NCBI GenBank assembly: GCA_030427705.1
Contig: JAUIBR010000039.1
Location: 1 to 63,045, forward strand
Direction of reading: 5' to 3'
DNA: 63,045 nt
From: a bacterium
GTDB taxonomy: Bacteria; Myxococcota_A; Bradymonadia; Bradymonadales; Bradymonadaceae
Part shown: positions 37,264-46,267 of the stretch, piece after piece
Position numbering within the stretch: position 1 is the first letter of the stretch
Layout: every line of letters starts with the position of its first letter
Translations under genes and position numbers: made by a program
Notes under the pieces: model-generated
Told to the model about the DNA's origin: nothing
Database searches by the model: none
The model's input: only the letters and a program-made list of their open reading frames with translations

Positions 37264-38223
37264 ATGAGCGAAGTATCGCGGACAAGTCGTGTCACGCGAC
37301 ATCTGCTGAGTTGGATGGTTTCGGGAACCATCCACATCTTGGGCATCGCAATCATCTCGATTGTGTTCGCGATCCCCTACCTCGATTTTCAGCTTGTCGG
37401 TTGGTACAAGGCTGGGTTCGAGCACGCTGATACTGCACGCGCGACACTCATCGACATCGGACTGCACATTGGTTTGGCCACGTGTTTGTGGGCGATGTTG
37501 GTTATCCTCTTCAAATTTGCAAATGAGCGTCGGCGTTCGCTGAAGCGGTCCATCAAGGTGGCTCGTGGTACGATCATGACCGAGACGCTCATCATCTTGG
37601 TGCCATTCCTGCTTTTGACCAGCGGTTTGGCCCAGCTTACGATCCTGAATATCGCTGGAATCCTCGGAAACCTCGCCGCCTACCAGAGCGCACGTGTTGC
37701 GTGGGTGTGGCAGCCTGAAGCTGACGCTGGCCGTCGTGGTGTTGGCGGCGGAACGGTCGCCGAAAAGGCCCGAATTGCTGCGGCAGCAACGTATGCACCG
37801 GCAGCGCCGTCCAGTTACGCGGTGTCTGGTGGTTCGCCGGATTTGAATCGACTGCGCGGCACGATGTTCGCCTATTTTGGGCCGTCAAAAGCTAACAACA
37901 TGGGCGGGGCTGGTATTGGTCAGTCCTCGGCGGCGTTGGGTGGCGGAACTGGCGCAGATCATATCGACCTGTATTACAACTACGGCTGGGACGTTGATTC
38001 GTTCCCAGACCGCGCCGCTCGAAAGCTCACCATGGCGTATGAAGCGACCTCGGTGCAGATCATCTCTGGCGGCAACGTCGGCGCCCGCGTGGTGTATCAG
38101 CAGAACATGGTTTTCCCATGGTTCGCGTACATTTGGGGTACACAACAGACCATCGGCGGACGAAACGGTTGGTACACGCCAATCACACGCACATGCACAT
38201 TCCCGGCGCAGGTGGGGCTATGA
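37264..38223 (+). CDS. TadE-like membrane protein with extra N-terminal membrane domain
   Basis: 319 residues from the ATG at 37264, supported by GGAGAG upstream. Two membrane segments (about 15-40 and 65-85) come first, then a basic loop (RRRSLKRSIK) and a third helix starting GTIMTETLIILVPFLLLT. This has the Glu-containing prepilin-like pattern of TadE (xxTExxxxxP) at about 104-120. The extracytoplasmic part is Gly/Ala/Tyr-rich. TadE-type proteins are minor pseudopilins of Flp/Tad pili. It is the first gene after the sigma-54 promoter, and its TGA overlaps the next ATG. Confidence 0.8.
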   Translation: MSEVSRTSRVTRHLLSWMVSGTIHILGIAIISIVFAIPYLDFQLVGWYKAGFEHADTARATLIDIGLHIGLATCLWAMLVILFKFANERRRSLKRSIKVARGTIMTETLIILVPFLLLTSGLAQLTILNIAGILGNLAAYQSARVAWVWQPEADAGRRGVGGGTVAEKARIAAAATYAPAAPSSYAVSGGSPDLNRLRGTMFAYFGPSKANNMGGAGIGQSSAALGGGTGADHIDLYYNYGWDVDSFPDRAARKLTMAYEATSVQIISGGNVGARVVYQQNMVFPWFAYIWGTQQTIGGRNGWYTPITRTCTFPAQVGL

Positions 38224-39602
38224 TGGAATCGATTCGTATCCGTCTGATGTCCGCGGCCCGCGTCAAAGCGGAGGACTTTCATAAGTCTCAAAGTGGTGCT
38301 GTCGCGCTCGCGTGCCTGGCGGCATTGATGATCATCTTTATGTCGGCATTGATTCTCTACGATGCCGGCCAGATTGCGCGTGACAAGATCGACGTACAAA
38401 ACGCGGCGGATACGTCTGCGTACAGCGCGTCTGCGTTGAAAGCGCGGACGATGAACATGATTGCGTATACGAACGTGGCGAAGCGCTCGGTCGTGGGTAT
38501 GCACAACATCTACTGGGGTGCATATCAGGCGTATATCGAGTGGTGGGCGGGGCGTTGCAGCAGTTGCGGACCGTTCAATCCCGGTGCCTGCATCGACTGC
38601 ATCATCAACGCGCCCCTCGTGATCGTCGAGACGGTCACCGATACATTGAAGTATCTGATCGATACGTTCGGTCAGTATGCGGCGGACATTGCGGCGTTGG
38701 AGGCCTATCAGGTCTACATGTCAGCGCTGACACCGTGGTGGTCCTGGTCAGAAGCTACCGTTCGTGCCGCACGAAATGGCGGAACGGTCGCGTCTACATT
38801 CCCCCCGCCGCCTGGACTCTTGTTGACGAAGATCATCGACTGGGTGTCGATGGGTATGCAGTTGCTCGGTCTTGGGAAACCTTACAACCACTCGTATGAA
38901 GTGGATGGAATGCCGACGACGAAGCTCAGTTTCGCGGCCGCGGGCATGTGTGCACCGTTTTTGACCTCGGTCATCGGAGCGCTCGAGTACCAGGCGAATG
39001 TCATGATTCACCAGTCTCGGTCGCAGCTGGGGGCGTCGAAGGCCAGTGTGGTCTACAAAGGTGCCTATATATACGGTCCGACAATCGGATGCCTTCTGTC
39101 ATTCATTGGGTTTGGGGTGGCGATGTTCCCACATGCGCCGAACGCAGGCAGTAACAATCCTGGCGACCTAATGGCCAAGTCAGAAATCACGATCGCCTAC
39201 AAACATGAACCGGATAACGAAAATCTAAGAAACAAGTACTCGTTCATGAAACAAGAGTACATCAACGGTGACGCGGGGAACGCAGCTTTCGCGCCCACCG
39301 GACATTGGGCACTTTCGCGTGGTGAGTTCTTCACTCCCGGCGAGGTCGACCCAAGTCCGTGGGTAGCGGAGTGGACTGCGAAACTCAGGCCTTTCACGCT
39401 TCCCGGCGAGCAAGCTTCGCTCGGTTACGATGTCAATGCGATGTACCACGACGTAGCCCCTTACTTGGGATTGACGGCAATCCTCGGTGTTCTGACGCAG
39501 AAAGGGGCCACGAGCTGGTCTGGGGCGATGGATGATGCCGGCGCGATGGAGAAGATGACGCGTTCGATGGGTAACTCGACAATCGATGGGTATGTGAAAT
39601 GA
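38220..39602 (+). CDS. TadG-like (TadE/G N-terminal) protein
   Basis: 460 residues. The N-terminal segment QSGAVALACLAALMIIFMSAL, followed by the helix with DKIDVQNAADTSAYSASALKAR, is the classic start of Flp-pilus TadG-like proteins. There the first hydrophobic helix anchors the protein and a secreted domain follows. The outer part has several Cys (CSSCGPF, CIDCI). CAGGTGG precedes the tandem ATGATG; the first ATG overlaps the upstream stop (ATGA), and its own TGA overlaps the next ATG. Confidence 0.87.
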   Translation: MMESIRIRLMSAARVKAEDFHKSQSGAVALACLAALMIIFMSALILYDAGQIARDKIDVQNAADTSAYSASALKARTMNMIAYTNVAKRSVVGMHNIYWGAYQAYIEWWAGRCSSCGPFNPGACIDCIINAPLVIVETVTDTLKYLIDTFGQYAADIAALEAYQVYMSALTPWWSWSEATVRAARNGGTVASTFPPPPGLLLTKIIDWVSMGMQLLGLGKPYNHSYEVDGMPTTKLSFAAAGMCAPFLTSVIGALEYQANVMIHQSRSQLGASKASVVYKGAYIYGPTIGCLLSFIGFGVAMFPHAPNAGSNNPGDLMAKSEITIAYKHEPDNENLRNKYSFMKQEYINGDAGNAAFAPTGHWALSRGEFFTPGEVDPSPWVAEWTAKLRPFTLPGEQASLGYDVNAMYHDVAPYLGLTAILGVLTQKGATSWSGAMDDAGAMEKMTRSMGNSTIDGYVK

Positions 39603-40375
39603 GGAACTTGATTCACAGCATCACCAATACCATTCGAGACATCGCTCGCAACGAGTCGGGCTCGGCGATGACTGAATTCGTCATCTGCTTGCCTGTGTTC
39701 GTGCTGATCTTCGTCGGTATCAACAACTTAACGAAGCTGCAGAAAGAAGGTATCGCGACGAAGATTCGCGGTACGCAAGCTGTTTGGCGCGAGGCCATCC
39801 CCGTTCAAAAGGGGTATGATATCAAGCATATGCAGCCGACCATCGCCGGTGCGTTGGAAACAGCAGGTATCTGGGGTCAGACCTCCACCAACTACCTCGC
39901 CGACGGCTATCAAACTGCCGGTGCAGCTGGGCTTGCGCTGGGTGGCACTGTCGGTGAAGCGTACGGCATGACCGTAATCATCGATATCTTCGCTGATCTC
40001 GGTGTCCCCGTGCTTCAACAAACCGCTCCTCCTGTCGTTCTCGGAAGTCAGTTTGCGGGCGATCTTGTTGACGATGGTTTGTTCAAGCCCACACCACCGG
40101 GGTCGGGTCCTCTCGCGATTCTCAACGTCATTCTCAGCGTCGCTGGCGTCAAGCAAGCGGTTGGAGCTGGAATTCGGTACGGGATGGCAGAAGGGTCGGC
40201 AAACGGTGGCGTGACGATCATGGGCAAGCATTTTGGAATGGAGGCAGGATACGACGTACTGGTTGCTCCTAAACCCACTGATGAACTCTGGACTGTTGCA
40301 GTCGTTCGTTTGACGATGGAAAGCCACAAACATTACAGCGGCATGCTCGGAATCGAGTTTGCGCCGAGGTTGTAG
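39599..40375 (+). CDS. TadE-like minor pseudopilin
   Basis: 258 residues. The prepilin-like segment ESGSAMTEFVICLPVFVLIFVG (Glu at about 26 and Pro at about 31) is a canonical TadE motif after a short basic N-terminus. The rest is a secreted Gly/Ala-rich domain ending EFAPRL. It overlaps the TadG-like gene by ATGA; the next gene starts 1 base after its stop. Likely assembles with the two neighbouring TadE/G-like proteins. Confidence 0.85.
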   Translation: MRNLIHSITNTIRDIARNESGSAMTEFVICLPVFVLIFVGINNLTKLQKEGIATKIRGTQAVWREAIPVQKGYDIKHMQPTIAGALETAGIWGQTSTNYLADGYQTAGAAGLALGGTVGEAYGMTVIIDIFADLGVPVLQQTAPPVVLGSQFAGDLVDDGLFKPTPPGSGPLAILNVILSVAGVKQAVGAGIRYGMAEGSANGGVTIMGKHFGMEAGYDVLVAPKPTDELWTVAVVRLTMESHKHYSGMLGIEFAPRL

Positions 40376-40376
40376 G

Positions 40377-41438
40377 ATGAAGACATTCGTCATGAAAACG
40401 ATTGCGAACGGTTTGAAGATTGTGGCTGCTGCTGCTGTCTTGGTAGCCGTGGGGTGGGCGGTCTTGACCTTGGCGCCCGAATCTGACGGTGGTGACGTCA
40501 CCATCGAAGTGAAGGATTCTCAAGCAGATATCTGGTCCGTCATTCCTGTTGCACGTACCAGCACCCAAAAGTTCACCGCAGCGTTGGAATCGTTGGGGCA
40601 TGAAACACCCAAAATGTACGACTACAATGGTTCGACGGTGTTCTTTTCGCCGCGACGAACCGATTTGGGACCGCCAGAACTACTGGTTGAGTATCAACAG
40701 AGACTCCACGAATACGGCGTCAATGAAGAGCCGTACATCGAGATGAATGCTGATGCGCTCGAAAACGGCCGTAAATGGAAGGCGGCCAAACCTGACCTTC
40801 AAAAAAGAAACTTGGCGATGCTAAGTGGGCAAATTGTCCCCCTCTATGTCGGCGAAAAGTACATCAACATGGGCGGCGCAGTTTTGGCTGGTGAGCCGGA
40901 AACCACCGCAGAAGCTGAGAAGTACCTGACAAAGACCGACTTCAGCGAGAGTGATTGGCGCCGCGAATTCTCGGCTTTCCGTTCCATCGAAGGCTTCCGC
41001 GCACCTGATGACAAGAAGACCTGGGTGTCTGCAGTTTGGGCCGAGCCTGGCCTGGACATGCGAAACCACATCCGGCGCGAAGGCGACGATCCAGTGTTTG
41101 GGGGCGTCCCTGACGCCGACGTTCCGTCCTGCCCGGGCTGCACGCGTTCCACACGCTTCGCGGAGATGGACCCGAACGGGAAGGACTATGTGACAAATAT
41201 CTTCATGTCTCCTCAGCACTTCAAAAGCGTTGAGAACTTCTACCGTCGCTCGCTCACCAATCGAGGTTGGAAAGAGACGGACTCCAGCGCGCTGACCTCC
41301 AAGGCTCTGCAATACACGACGCTGGCAGAGCGTAGGGAGCGCATGCTGCAGTTTGCCCGCGAAGATCGCTTCCTGACACTACACATCTACCCAGATCAAA
41401 ATGGCGGTGCGATGGTCACGACGACCAAGACCGATTGA
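40377..41438 (+). CDS. Secreted or anchored protein of the Tad-like cluster
   Basis: 353 residues from the ATG at 40377, with GAGG upstream and the previous stop at 40375. One N-terminal hydrophobic segment (about 12-30) anchors an outer domain with a Cys pair (SCPGC, about 245-249) and the block FYRRSLTNRGWKE near 295. Family unknown. Its position as last gene of the cluster, just before a good terminator, makes it a candidate partner or inner-membrane platform for the TadE/G-like proteins. Confidence 0.75.
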   Translation: MKTFVMKTIANGLKIVAAAAVLVAVGWAVLTLAPESDGGDVTIEVKDSQADIWSVIPVARTSTQKFTAALESLGHETPKMYDYNGSTVFFSPRRTDLGPPELLVEYQQRLHEYGVNEEPYIEMNADALENGRKWKAAKPDLQKRNLAMLSGQIVPLYVGEKYINMGGAVLAGEPETTAEAEKYLTKTDFSESDWRREFSAFRSIEGFRAPDDKKTWVSAVWAEPGLDMRNHIRREGDDPVFGGVPDADVPSCPGCTRSTRFAEMDPNGKDYVTNIFMSPQHFKSVENFYRRSLTNRGWKETDSSALTSKALQYTTLAERRERMLQFAREDRFLTLHIYPDQNGGAMVTTTKTD

Positions 41439-41471
41439 TCTTGGCGATCCATAAGCTCCGCTGCTAGTTTG

Positions 41472-41498
41472 GCCCACTATATGTGGGCTTTTCTTTTT
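41472..41498 (+). terminator. Intrinsic terminator
   Basis: GCCCAC (41472-41477) and GTGGGC (41483-41488) form a 6-bp stem with a TATAT loop, followed by TTTTCTTTTT (41489-41498). It closes the Tad-like cluster. The GGAG ribosome site of the next gene starts at 41499, directly after the T-run. Confidence 0.85.
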
Positions 41499-41510
41499 GG
41501 AGCGACATAG

Positions 41511-43283
41511 ATGAGTTCAATTCGATACAGAATCAGCGCGCCGAAGCCAGGGACGCATCTCTTTCACATCGAGGCGACTATTCTTGGCGTCGGAGATGAT
41601 GCAACGTTGGATTTCCATCTGCCAGTTTGGACGCCAGGCAGCTACCTCGTGCGAGAGTATGCGCAACACGTTCAGCGGCTCACCGTTCGCGGAGATGACG
41701 GTGGGAAACGCATGGCGAAGAAGCTGACGAAATCGACATGGCAGATCGACTGTCGGGATACCAACTCCTTGGAGCTTAGCTACGACGTCTTCGCCCACGA
41801 CCTGGGCGTTCGGAACAACCACCTCGATGCAACCCATGGCTTTCTTACGCCGAGTGCCACGTTGATGTGGCCAGAGGGACGCTTCAATCAGGCAGTTGAG
41901 GTTGAGATCGTTCCGCCGGACGGCTGGGCTGTTTGGTGTGGCTTGCCCACAAAACCCAACACGACATCACTGCGGGTCGCACAGGACTTTGACGAACTCT
42001 ACGATGCCCCAATCGAGATGGGACCACACCATGCGTTTTCGTTCGAAGCGCTTGGCGTGCCGCACGAGGTCGTGTTTTGGGGTGAAGGAAACCACGACCC
42101 AAATCTTCTCGTGCGAGATTTGCCTAAGATTGTAGAGGCTAACGCAGAGATCTTTGGCGGTGAGGTCCCGTACAATCGTTATCTGACGATCGTGCTGCTG
42201 ACCGACAAGAAGTACGGCGGGTTGGAGCATCGTAATTCCACCGCATTGATGTGGGACCGGCATGAGTTTCGGTCGAATGAAGGGGAGCTTGAGCCTCCCA
42301 TCACCGACAAAAACTATCGGGATTTCCTCACGCTTTTTGCGCACGAGCACTTCCATGTTTGGCATGTGAAACGGATTCGCCCTGAGCGGCTTGGTCCGTT
42401 TGACTACCTCAACGAGAACTACACTCGCGATATCTGGACCATTGAAGGCATTACCTCCTACTACCAAGAGGTCAGTGTTCTTCGTGCAGGTCTCATGACG
42501 CCCGCGGTGTTCTTGGAGCGTTTTGCGGACGCTATCAAACTGATGGAAACGGTTCCGGGTCGTGAACTCCATTCGCTTGAGGACTCCAGCTTTGACACTT
42601 GGGTGAAGCTATATCGCCCGCACGAAAACAACCGCAATTCGACCGTTTCGTACTACCTGAAGGGCAAGATCATCTCGGCACTGTTGGATGTGAACATCCG
42701 CACCGAGACGATGGGTGAGTTCAGCTTGGATGATGTGATGCGCGAGCTTTGGAAGAGCTACTCGCAGGATGTTGGATATCCTGAGGGCGGCTTGGAGAGC
42801 ATCATCGAAGACGTTGCGGGGATCGAGATCTGGGAGTTCTTCGACACATTTGTTCGCGGGACGGATGACCCGGACTACAACGACCTCTTGGAAGGCATTG
42901 GTCTCAAGCTGGACCGCACCCACAAGGATGGTCCGAAGGCTTGGATCGGCGTCGATTTCGAGTCCACTGGAGGTCGTCTGACCGTGAAGAGTGTTCGCGC
43001 TGATGGTCCAGCCATCGAATCGCTGGATGTTGCGGATGAAATCGTCGCCGTCGATGGTTTTGCGGTGAACAAAGAGACGGTCGGTGAGCGTCTGCGTGAC
43101 ATTGGCATTGGCGGCACTGCTAAGTTCCACGTGATTCGCGAGGGGCTGCTCCGGGAAACTGAGGTTCGGGTTGAACAAAGCCCGCCAGATACCTACAAAA
43201 TCTCGATGCGCGAGAATTTGCCGCAGGAAGTTACGGACGTGTTGTCGAATTGGCTCGGTGGTCTACCTGAGGAATCAAAATGA
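41511..43283 (+). CDS. M61-family metallopeptidase with PDZ domain
   Basis: 590 residues, no signal peptide visible. The zinc motif HEHFHVWHVKRIRPE (about 282-296) matches the M61 glycyl-aminopeptidase signature HExxH...W(N/H)xKR; the third ligand Glu is probably in WTIEGIT, where the usual Glu-Gly is present. A C-terminal PDZ domain (about 485-570) includes ADEIVAVDGFAV. GGAG lies 8 bases before the ATG. Its TGA overlaps the ATG of the CcmH-like gene, so the two are coupled. Substrate unknown; family members prefer N-terminal Gly or Ala. Confidence 0.93.
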   Translation: MSSIRYRISAPKPGTHLFHIEATILGVGDDATLDFHLPVWTPGSYLVREYAQHVQRLTVRGDDGGKRMAKKLTKSTWQIDCRDTNSLELSYDVFAHDLGVRNNHLDATHGFLTPSATLMWPEGRFNQAVEVEIVPPDGWAVWCGLPTKPNTTSLRVAQDFDELYDAPIEMGPHHAFSFEALGVPHEVVFWGEGNHDPNLLVRDLPKIVEANAEIFGGEVPYNRYLTIVLLTDKKYGGLEHRNSTALMWDRHEFRSNEGELEPPITDKNYRDFLTLFAHEHFHVWHVKRIRPERLGPFDYLNENYTRDIWTIEGITSYYQEVSVLRAGLMTPAVFLERFADAIKLMETVPGRELHSLEDSSFDTWVKLYRPHENNRNSTVSYYLKGKIISALLDVNIRTETMGEFSLDDVMRELWKSYSQDVGYPEGGLESIIEDVAGIEIWEFFDTFVRGTDDPDYNDLLEGIGLKLDRTHKDGPKAWIGVDFESTGGRLTVKSVRADGPAIESLDVADEIVAVDGFAVNKETVGERLRDIGIGGTAKFHVIREGLLRETEVRVEQSPPDTYKISMRENLPQEVTDVLSNWLGGLPEESK

Positions 43284-43750
43284 ACTGGCTTGTTCGTATA
43301 GTTTTTGTCGGATGTATGTTGGCGACCGCCGTTGCCCATGCACAGGATCAGCGGTCAAAAGGCGAAGTCTCGACCCTTACCCATCAGGTCTCGATGGAGG
43401 TCTACAGTCCGTTCTGTCCGGGGAAAACACTCGCAATGTGCCCATCCCCGAACGCGGCCGAAGTTCGGCGCGAGATCCAAACCATGGCCGAAGAGGGGAT
43501 GTCGAAAGAGGACATCAAGACCAAGTTGGTGATGGAGTACGGCGAAGAATTCCGTATGGTCGAACCGCCAACAGGCGACAATCTTGGCTTGTTCGCGGCA
43601 ATCGCGGCGGGACTAGGATTGGCAGGCTTCGCCATCTTCGTGCTTTCACGCGGTCGCGAATCGACGGAGATCGCGCCCACGGAATCAGACGAGGCGGAGG
43701 AAGAGAAGGATCCGTACCTGGATGAACTCAGGGAGCAGTATCGGGACTAG
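43280..43750 (+). CDS. CcmH/NrfF-like cytochrome c biogenesis protein (variant)
   Basis: 156 residues. The signal (ends AHAQ) is followed by a helical domain with the CcmH pattern: Cys motif, then EVRREIQTMAEEGMSKEDIKTKLVMEYGEEF. A membrane helix (about 98-118) and an acidic tail come next. The usual LRCxxC is replaced by SPFCPGKTLAMCPS, with the two Cys eight residues apart instead of three. CcmH keeps apocytochrome cysteines reduced. No other ccm gene is in the window, so its role could be in another thiol pathway. It overlaps the M61 gene by ATGA and the convergent hydrolase gene by 23 bp. Confidence 0.8.
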   Translation: MNWLVRIVFVGCMLATAVAHAQDQRSKGEVSTLTHQVSMEVYSPFCPGKTLAMCPSPNAAEVRREIQTMAEEGMSKEDIKTKLVMEYGEEFRMVEPPTGDNLGLFAAIAAGLGLAGFAIFVLSRGRESTEIAPTESDEAEEEKDPYLDELREQYRD

Positions 43751-44837
43751 CTACCCATTCAAGAATCGTGGTGAAAACCTCGGGTGATACTGCGGCGGCG
43801 TCCTTGTCGATATCGACCAGCGCGTGGTTGATTTCAAGCTCCTTCACGTTGCCATTATATATCTGCTCCCAGACCAGCTCGTTATCGTCAGGGAGCGACA
43901 AATCTTCACTTCCCACAATAACCAAAACTTGATTTGGCTTTGCCTTTAGCGCCTTGTCGTGAAGGGCGAAATACGCGCGCCATCCGTCTACGGAGATGCC
44001 GCCAAACTCAGTATTTTCCCCCTTTCGAATCTGGGCAAACGTCGTCTGTTGTGCTTTCAAAGCAGCCTCGAGTTCTGCCTTTCGTTTCTGCATCTCATCG
44101 GTCTCAGCCGAGCTCGCCATCGAGGCGAGCGCGTTGTTGAGCATATCCAGAGACGACTCGGTCTGATGCATCACGAGCTCGTCCATGGGGTACGCGCTCG
44201 GGGTTAGAAGCACTCGTGGTAGGTTCGAATTCAGCGCCAGCGCAAGTTCGGCACCTTGCCCATGTCCGATGAGCAGCAGTTTGTCTTTATCGACGCCCTC
44301 GACCGATTTCAGATGAGCGACCGCCGCCGCGGCGTCCTTCAGAAGGTGTGAAGCGTTGTGGGTGCCTTTCTCCCAATGGCTCTGGGGGTATCGGCATCCA
44401 ACCCCAGCATCGGTGACGCAGCTGCGTTTGTCGTAGAGAAGCACGACGAATCCTCGTCCAGCCAGTTCTTCTGCGATGGAGCGGTAGACGGCAACTTCGA
44501 CAGGCAGTTCTTGGGCGAACAAGGATTTGAAAATCCCATCGCGGTTCAGCGGGCCAATATCATGAAATATGACTGCAGCCGGTCTCGCGCCAGCGCCAGC
44601 GGGCTTGAGTAATTCGCCCTGCAGCTCAACGCCGTCAGACACGAACGTGGTCTTTTCCGACAAGAATTCGACCGCAGCGGTCTCAACCTTGAAGTTCGTG
44701 GCTGGCAGACCGACACCGCCTGTATGCGTGTCATCGTTTTCGTTCGCGGTCTGTTCTGGAGCTGCTTTGTCACCGGTAGACCCGAGCGACGCGCATCCAG
44801 CGAGTAGGGCAACCAAAATCAGGAATGTGTATTTCAT
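43728..44837 (-). CDS. Alpha/beta-hydrolase-like lipoprotein lacking the nucleophile Ser
   Basis: 369 residues; lipobox LAGC, then an acidic linker. The hydrolase fold is visible: PAAVIFHDIG (oxyanion loop region), the elbow LIGHGQGAEL, VIVGSEDLSLPDD and EINHALVD. The elbow normally reads GxSxG; here it is G-H-G-Q-G, so Gly replaces the nucleophile, while a likely acid (Asp) and His remain. It may be a non-catalytic binding protein or use another mechanism. It overlaps the upstream HD-domain gene by ATGA and ends inside the CcmH-like gene. Confidence 0.85.
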   Translation of the reverse strand: MKYTFLILVALLAGCASLGSTGDKAAPEQTANENDDTHTGGVGLPATNFKVETAAVEFLSEKTTFVSDGVELQGELLKPAGAGARPAAVIFHDIGPLNRDGIFKSLFAQELPVEVAVYRSIAEELAGRGFVVLLYDKRSCVTDAGVGCRYPQSHWEKGTHNASHLLKDAAAAVAHLKSVEGVDKDKLLLIGHGQGAELALALNSNLPRVLLTPSAYPMDELVMHQTESSLDMLNNALASMASSAETDEMQKRKAELEAALKAQQTTFAQIRKGENTEFGGISVDGWRAYFALHDKALKAKPNQVLVIVGSEDLSLPDDNELVWEQIYNGNVKELEINHALVDIDKDAAAVSPEVFTTILEWVASPDTAP

Positions 44838-46264
44838 TTCTTCAGAACCTCGCGCAGAACGACCTTTGTTACGTCGTCGGGATCCAGATGCGCTGCGGCA
44901 TCAGGGGCAGCGAATATGCGAATCTTCTTTACGACCATCATGAAGTCGTCCTGAACCCCTGAGACGACACGGCTGAGCTCGTGCAAGGGGTATTGGGTCC
45001 GGCCAGCGGCCGATGGATAGACGACGTCGATGGTTTCGAGTTTGTCTTTGTCTCGCGGGGGCGTGTCGATGATGACATCTGCCGGATGAAGCGGACGCCC
45101 AGCTTTCACCGAGAGTTGGCCGCGGATGCGGTCGACCAGCTCATAAAGTTCGGCTGCATCCATATTGTAGATGCGCTCATAGGCTTTCTGTTTATCGGGT
45201 TCGCTGTACACACGGCTGAATGTGGTCACGCGTTTGTACAGCCGACGCTCCGCCCCATGGAGGTGTTGTATGAGGTAGCGCGTGGCCGATGTGGATGGTC
45301 CATCGTCACACAGCCACTGCAAAAACGAATCATCGTCGTGGCGGATCAGCACATCGAGTAGGGCGTCTCCTTCAAGGTCGCTTCGACTCTGAAACGCAGC
45401 CAACGCGGCCTCAACCATGGCGCTGGCGGCACGAACTGTGTGGTGCCAATACGCTTCGGAGAACATGGTGTACCGGCTGAAGATAAAAATCTCGGCAGAC
45501 ACTTTGCCCTTCGCCCAAACCGCGATGCGGTTCTCGTCCTGATTCAAAGTGAGGTTCGAGACCAGACGGTCCCGGTCGTAGTTTCGGCCGTAGGGGACGC
45601 CAAGGTGGATGGAATCGCGCTCCAGATAATCCATTTTGTCGGCATCAATTGCGCTCGAAATGATAGAGCGCAAGACCAGGTCAACTTGAGTTGGTTTCTT
45701 TTCGAAGTTCCCTGTACAGACCGCAATCACGCGCTCTGGGTCGACATTCCATTGGTTGCGGAGGATGTCACCGACGGTCTCTTTGCCGCGCAATAGGTCA
45801 ATCTCACCGCGGATGATTCGGCCACCGACTTCTTCGTGTCTTGGTGTGTCCCGTCCCTTGAGGTGCAGCGCTTCGAGGCTGTGCGCAAACGGGTAGTGCC
45901 CGATGTCATGTAACAAGCCCGCCGCCAGTACAGTGAGGAGGTCTGCTTCGGTGACCGATGCTGCAAACGCGGGCGTGCGCAGAAGGTTGCGAAGGTAAAG
46001 TTGCACACAGGAATACACGCCTAGCGAGTGTTCGAAGCGTGTGTGAACCGCGCCGGGATACACGAAATGCGTAGGTCCTAACTGGCGCACTTTGCGCAGT
46101 CGTTGGAAAGCCGGATGGTCGACAACATCGCGAACACGCCGAGTGAACGTGACGTTGCGCAACTCTGGAACCCGGATCGTTCCGGTTGCGGTTCCACTGA
46201 CACCCAGCTCTTCGACATTGGCAAAGAGCTGAGCGACTTTGCGGCGATGCGCTTCTTCTGACAT
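44834..46264 (-). CDS. HD-domain phosphohydrolase (YwfO/dGTPase-like)
   Basis: 476 residues. The N-terminal block LRNVTFTRRVRDVVDHPAFQRLRKVRQLG, then VHTRFEHSLGV with the first His and HDIGHYPFAHS with the HD pair, is the signature of SAMHD1/YwfO-like dNTP triphosphohydrolases. Later IISSAIDADKMDYLERDS supplies the last Asp. These enzymes cleave dNTPs to nucleoside and tripolyphosphate in the cytoplasm. It starts 3 bp after the diguanylate cyclase gene and overlaps the hydrolase gene, so the three form an operon. Confidence 0.92.
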   Translation of the reverse strand: MSEEAHRRKVAQLFANVEELGVSGTATGTIRVPELRNVTFTRRVRDVVDHPAFQRLRKVRQLGPTHFVYPGAVHTRFEHSLGVYSCVQLYLRNLLRTPAFAASVTEADLLTVLAAGLLHDIGHYPFAHSLEALHLKGRDTPRHEEVGGRIIRGEIDLLRGKETVGDILRNQWNVDPERVIAVCTGNFEKKPTQVDLVLRSIISSAIDADKMDYLERDSIHLGVPYGRNYDRDRLVSNLTLNQDENRIAVWAKGKVSAEIFIFSRYTMFSEAYWHHTVRAASAMVEAALAAFQSRSDLEGDALLDVLIRHDDDSFLQWLCDDGPSTSATRYLIQHLHGAERRLYKRVTTFSRVYSEPDKQKAYERIYNMDAAELYELVDRIRGQLSVKAGRPLHPADVIIDTPPRDKDKLETIDVVYPSAAGRTQYPLHELSRVVSGVQDDFMMVVKKIRIFAAPDAAAHLDPDDVTKVVLREVLKK

Positions 46265-46267
46265 GGG

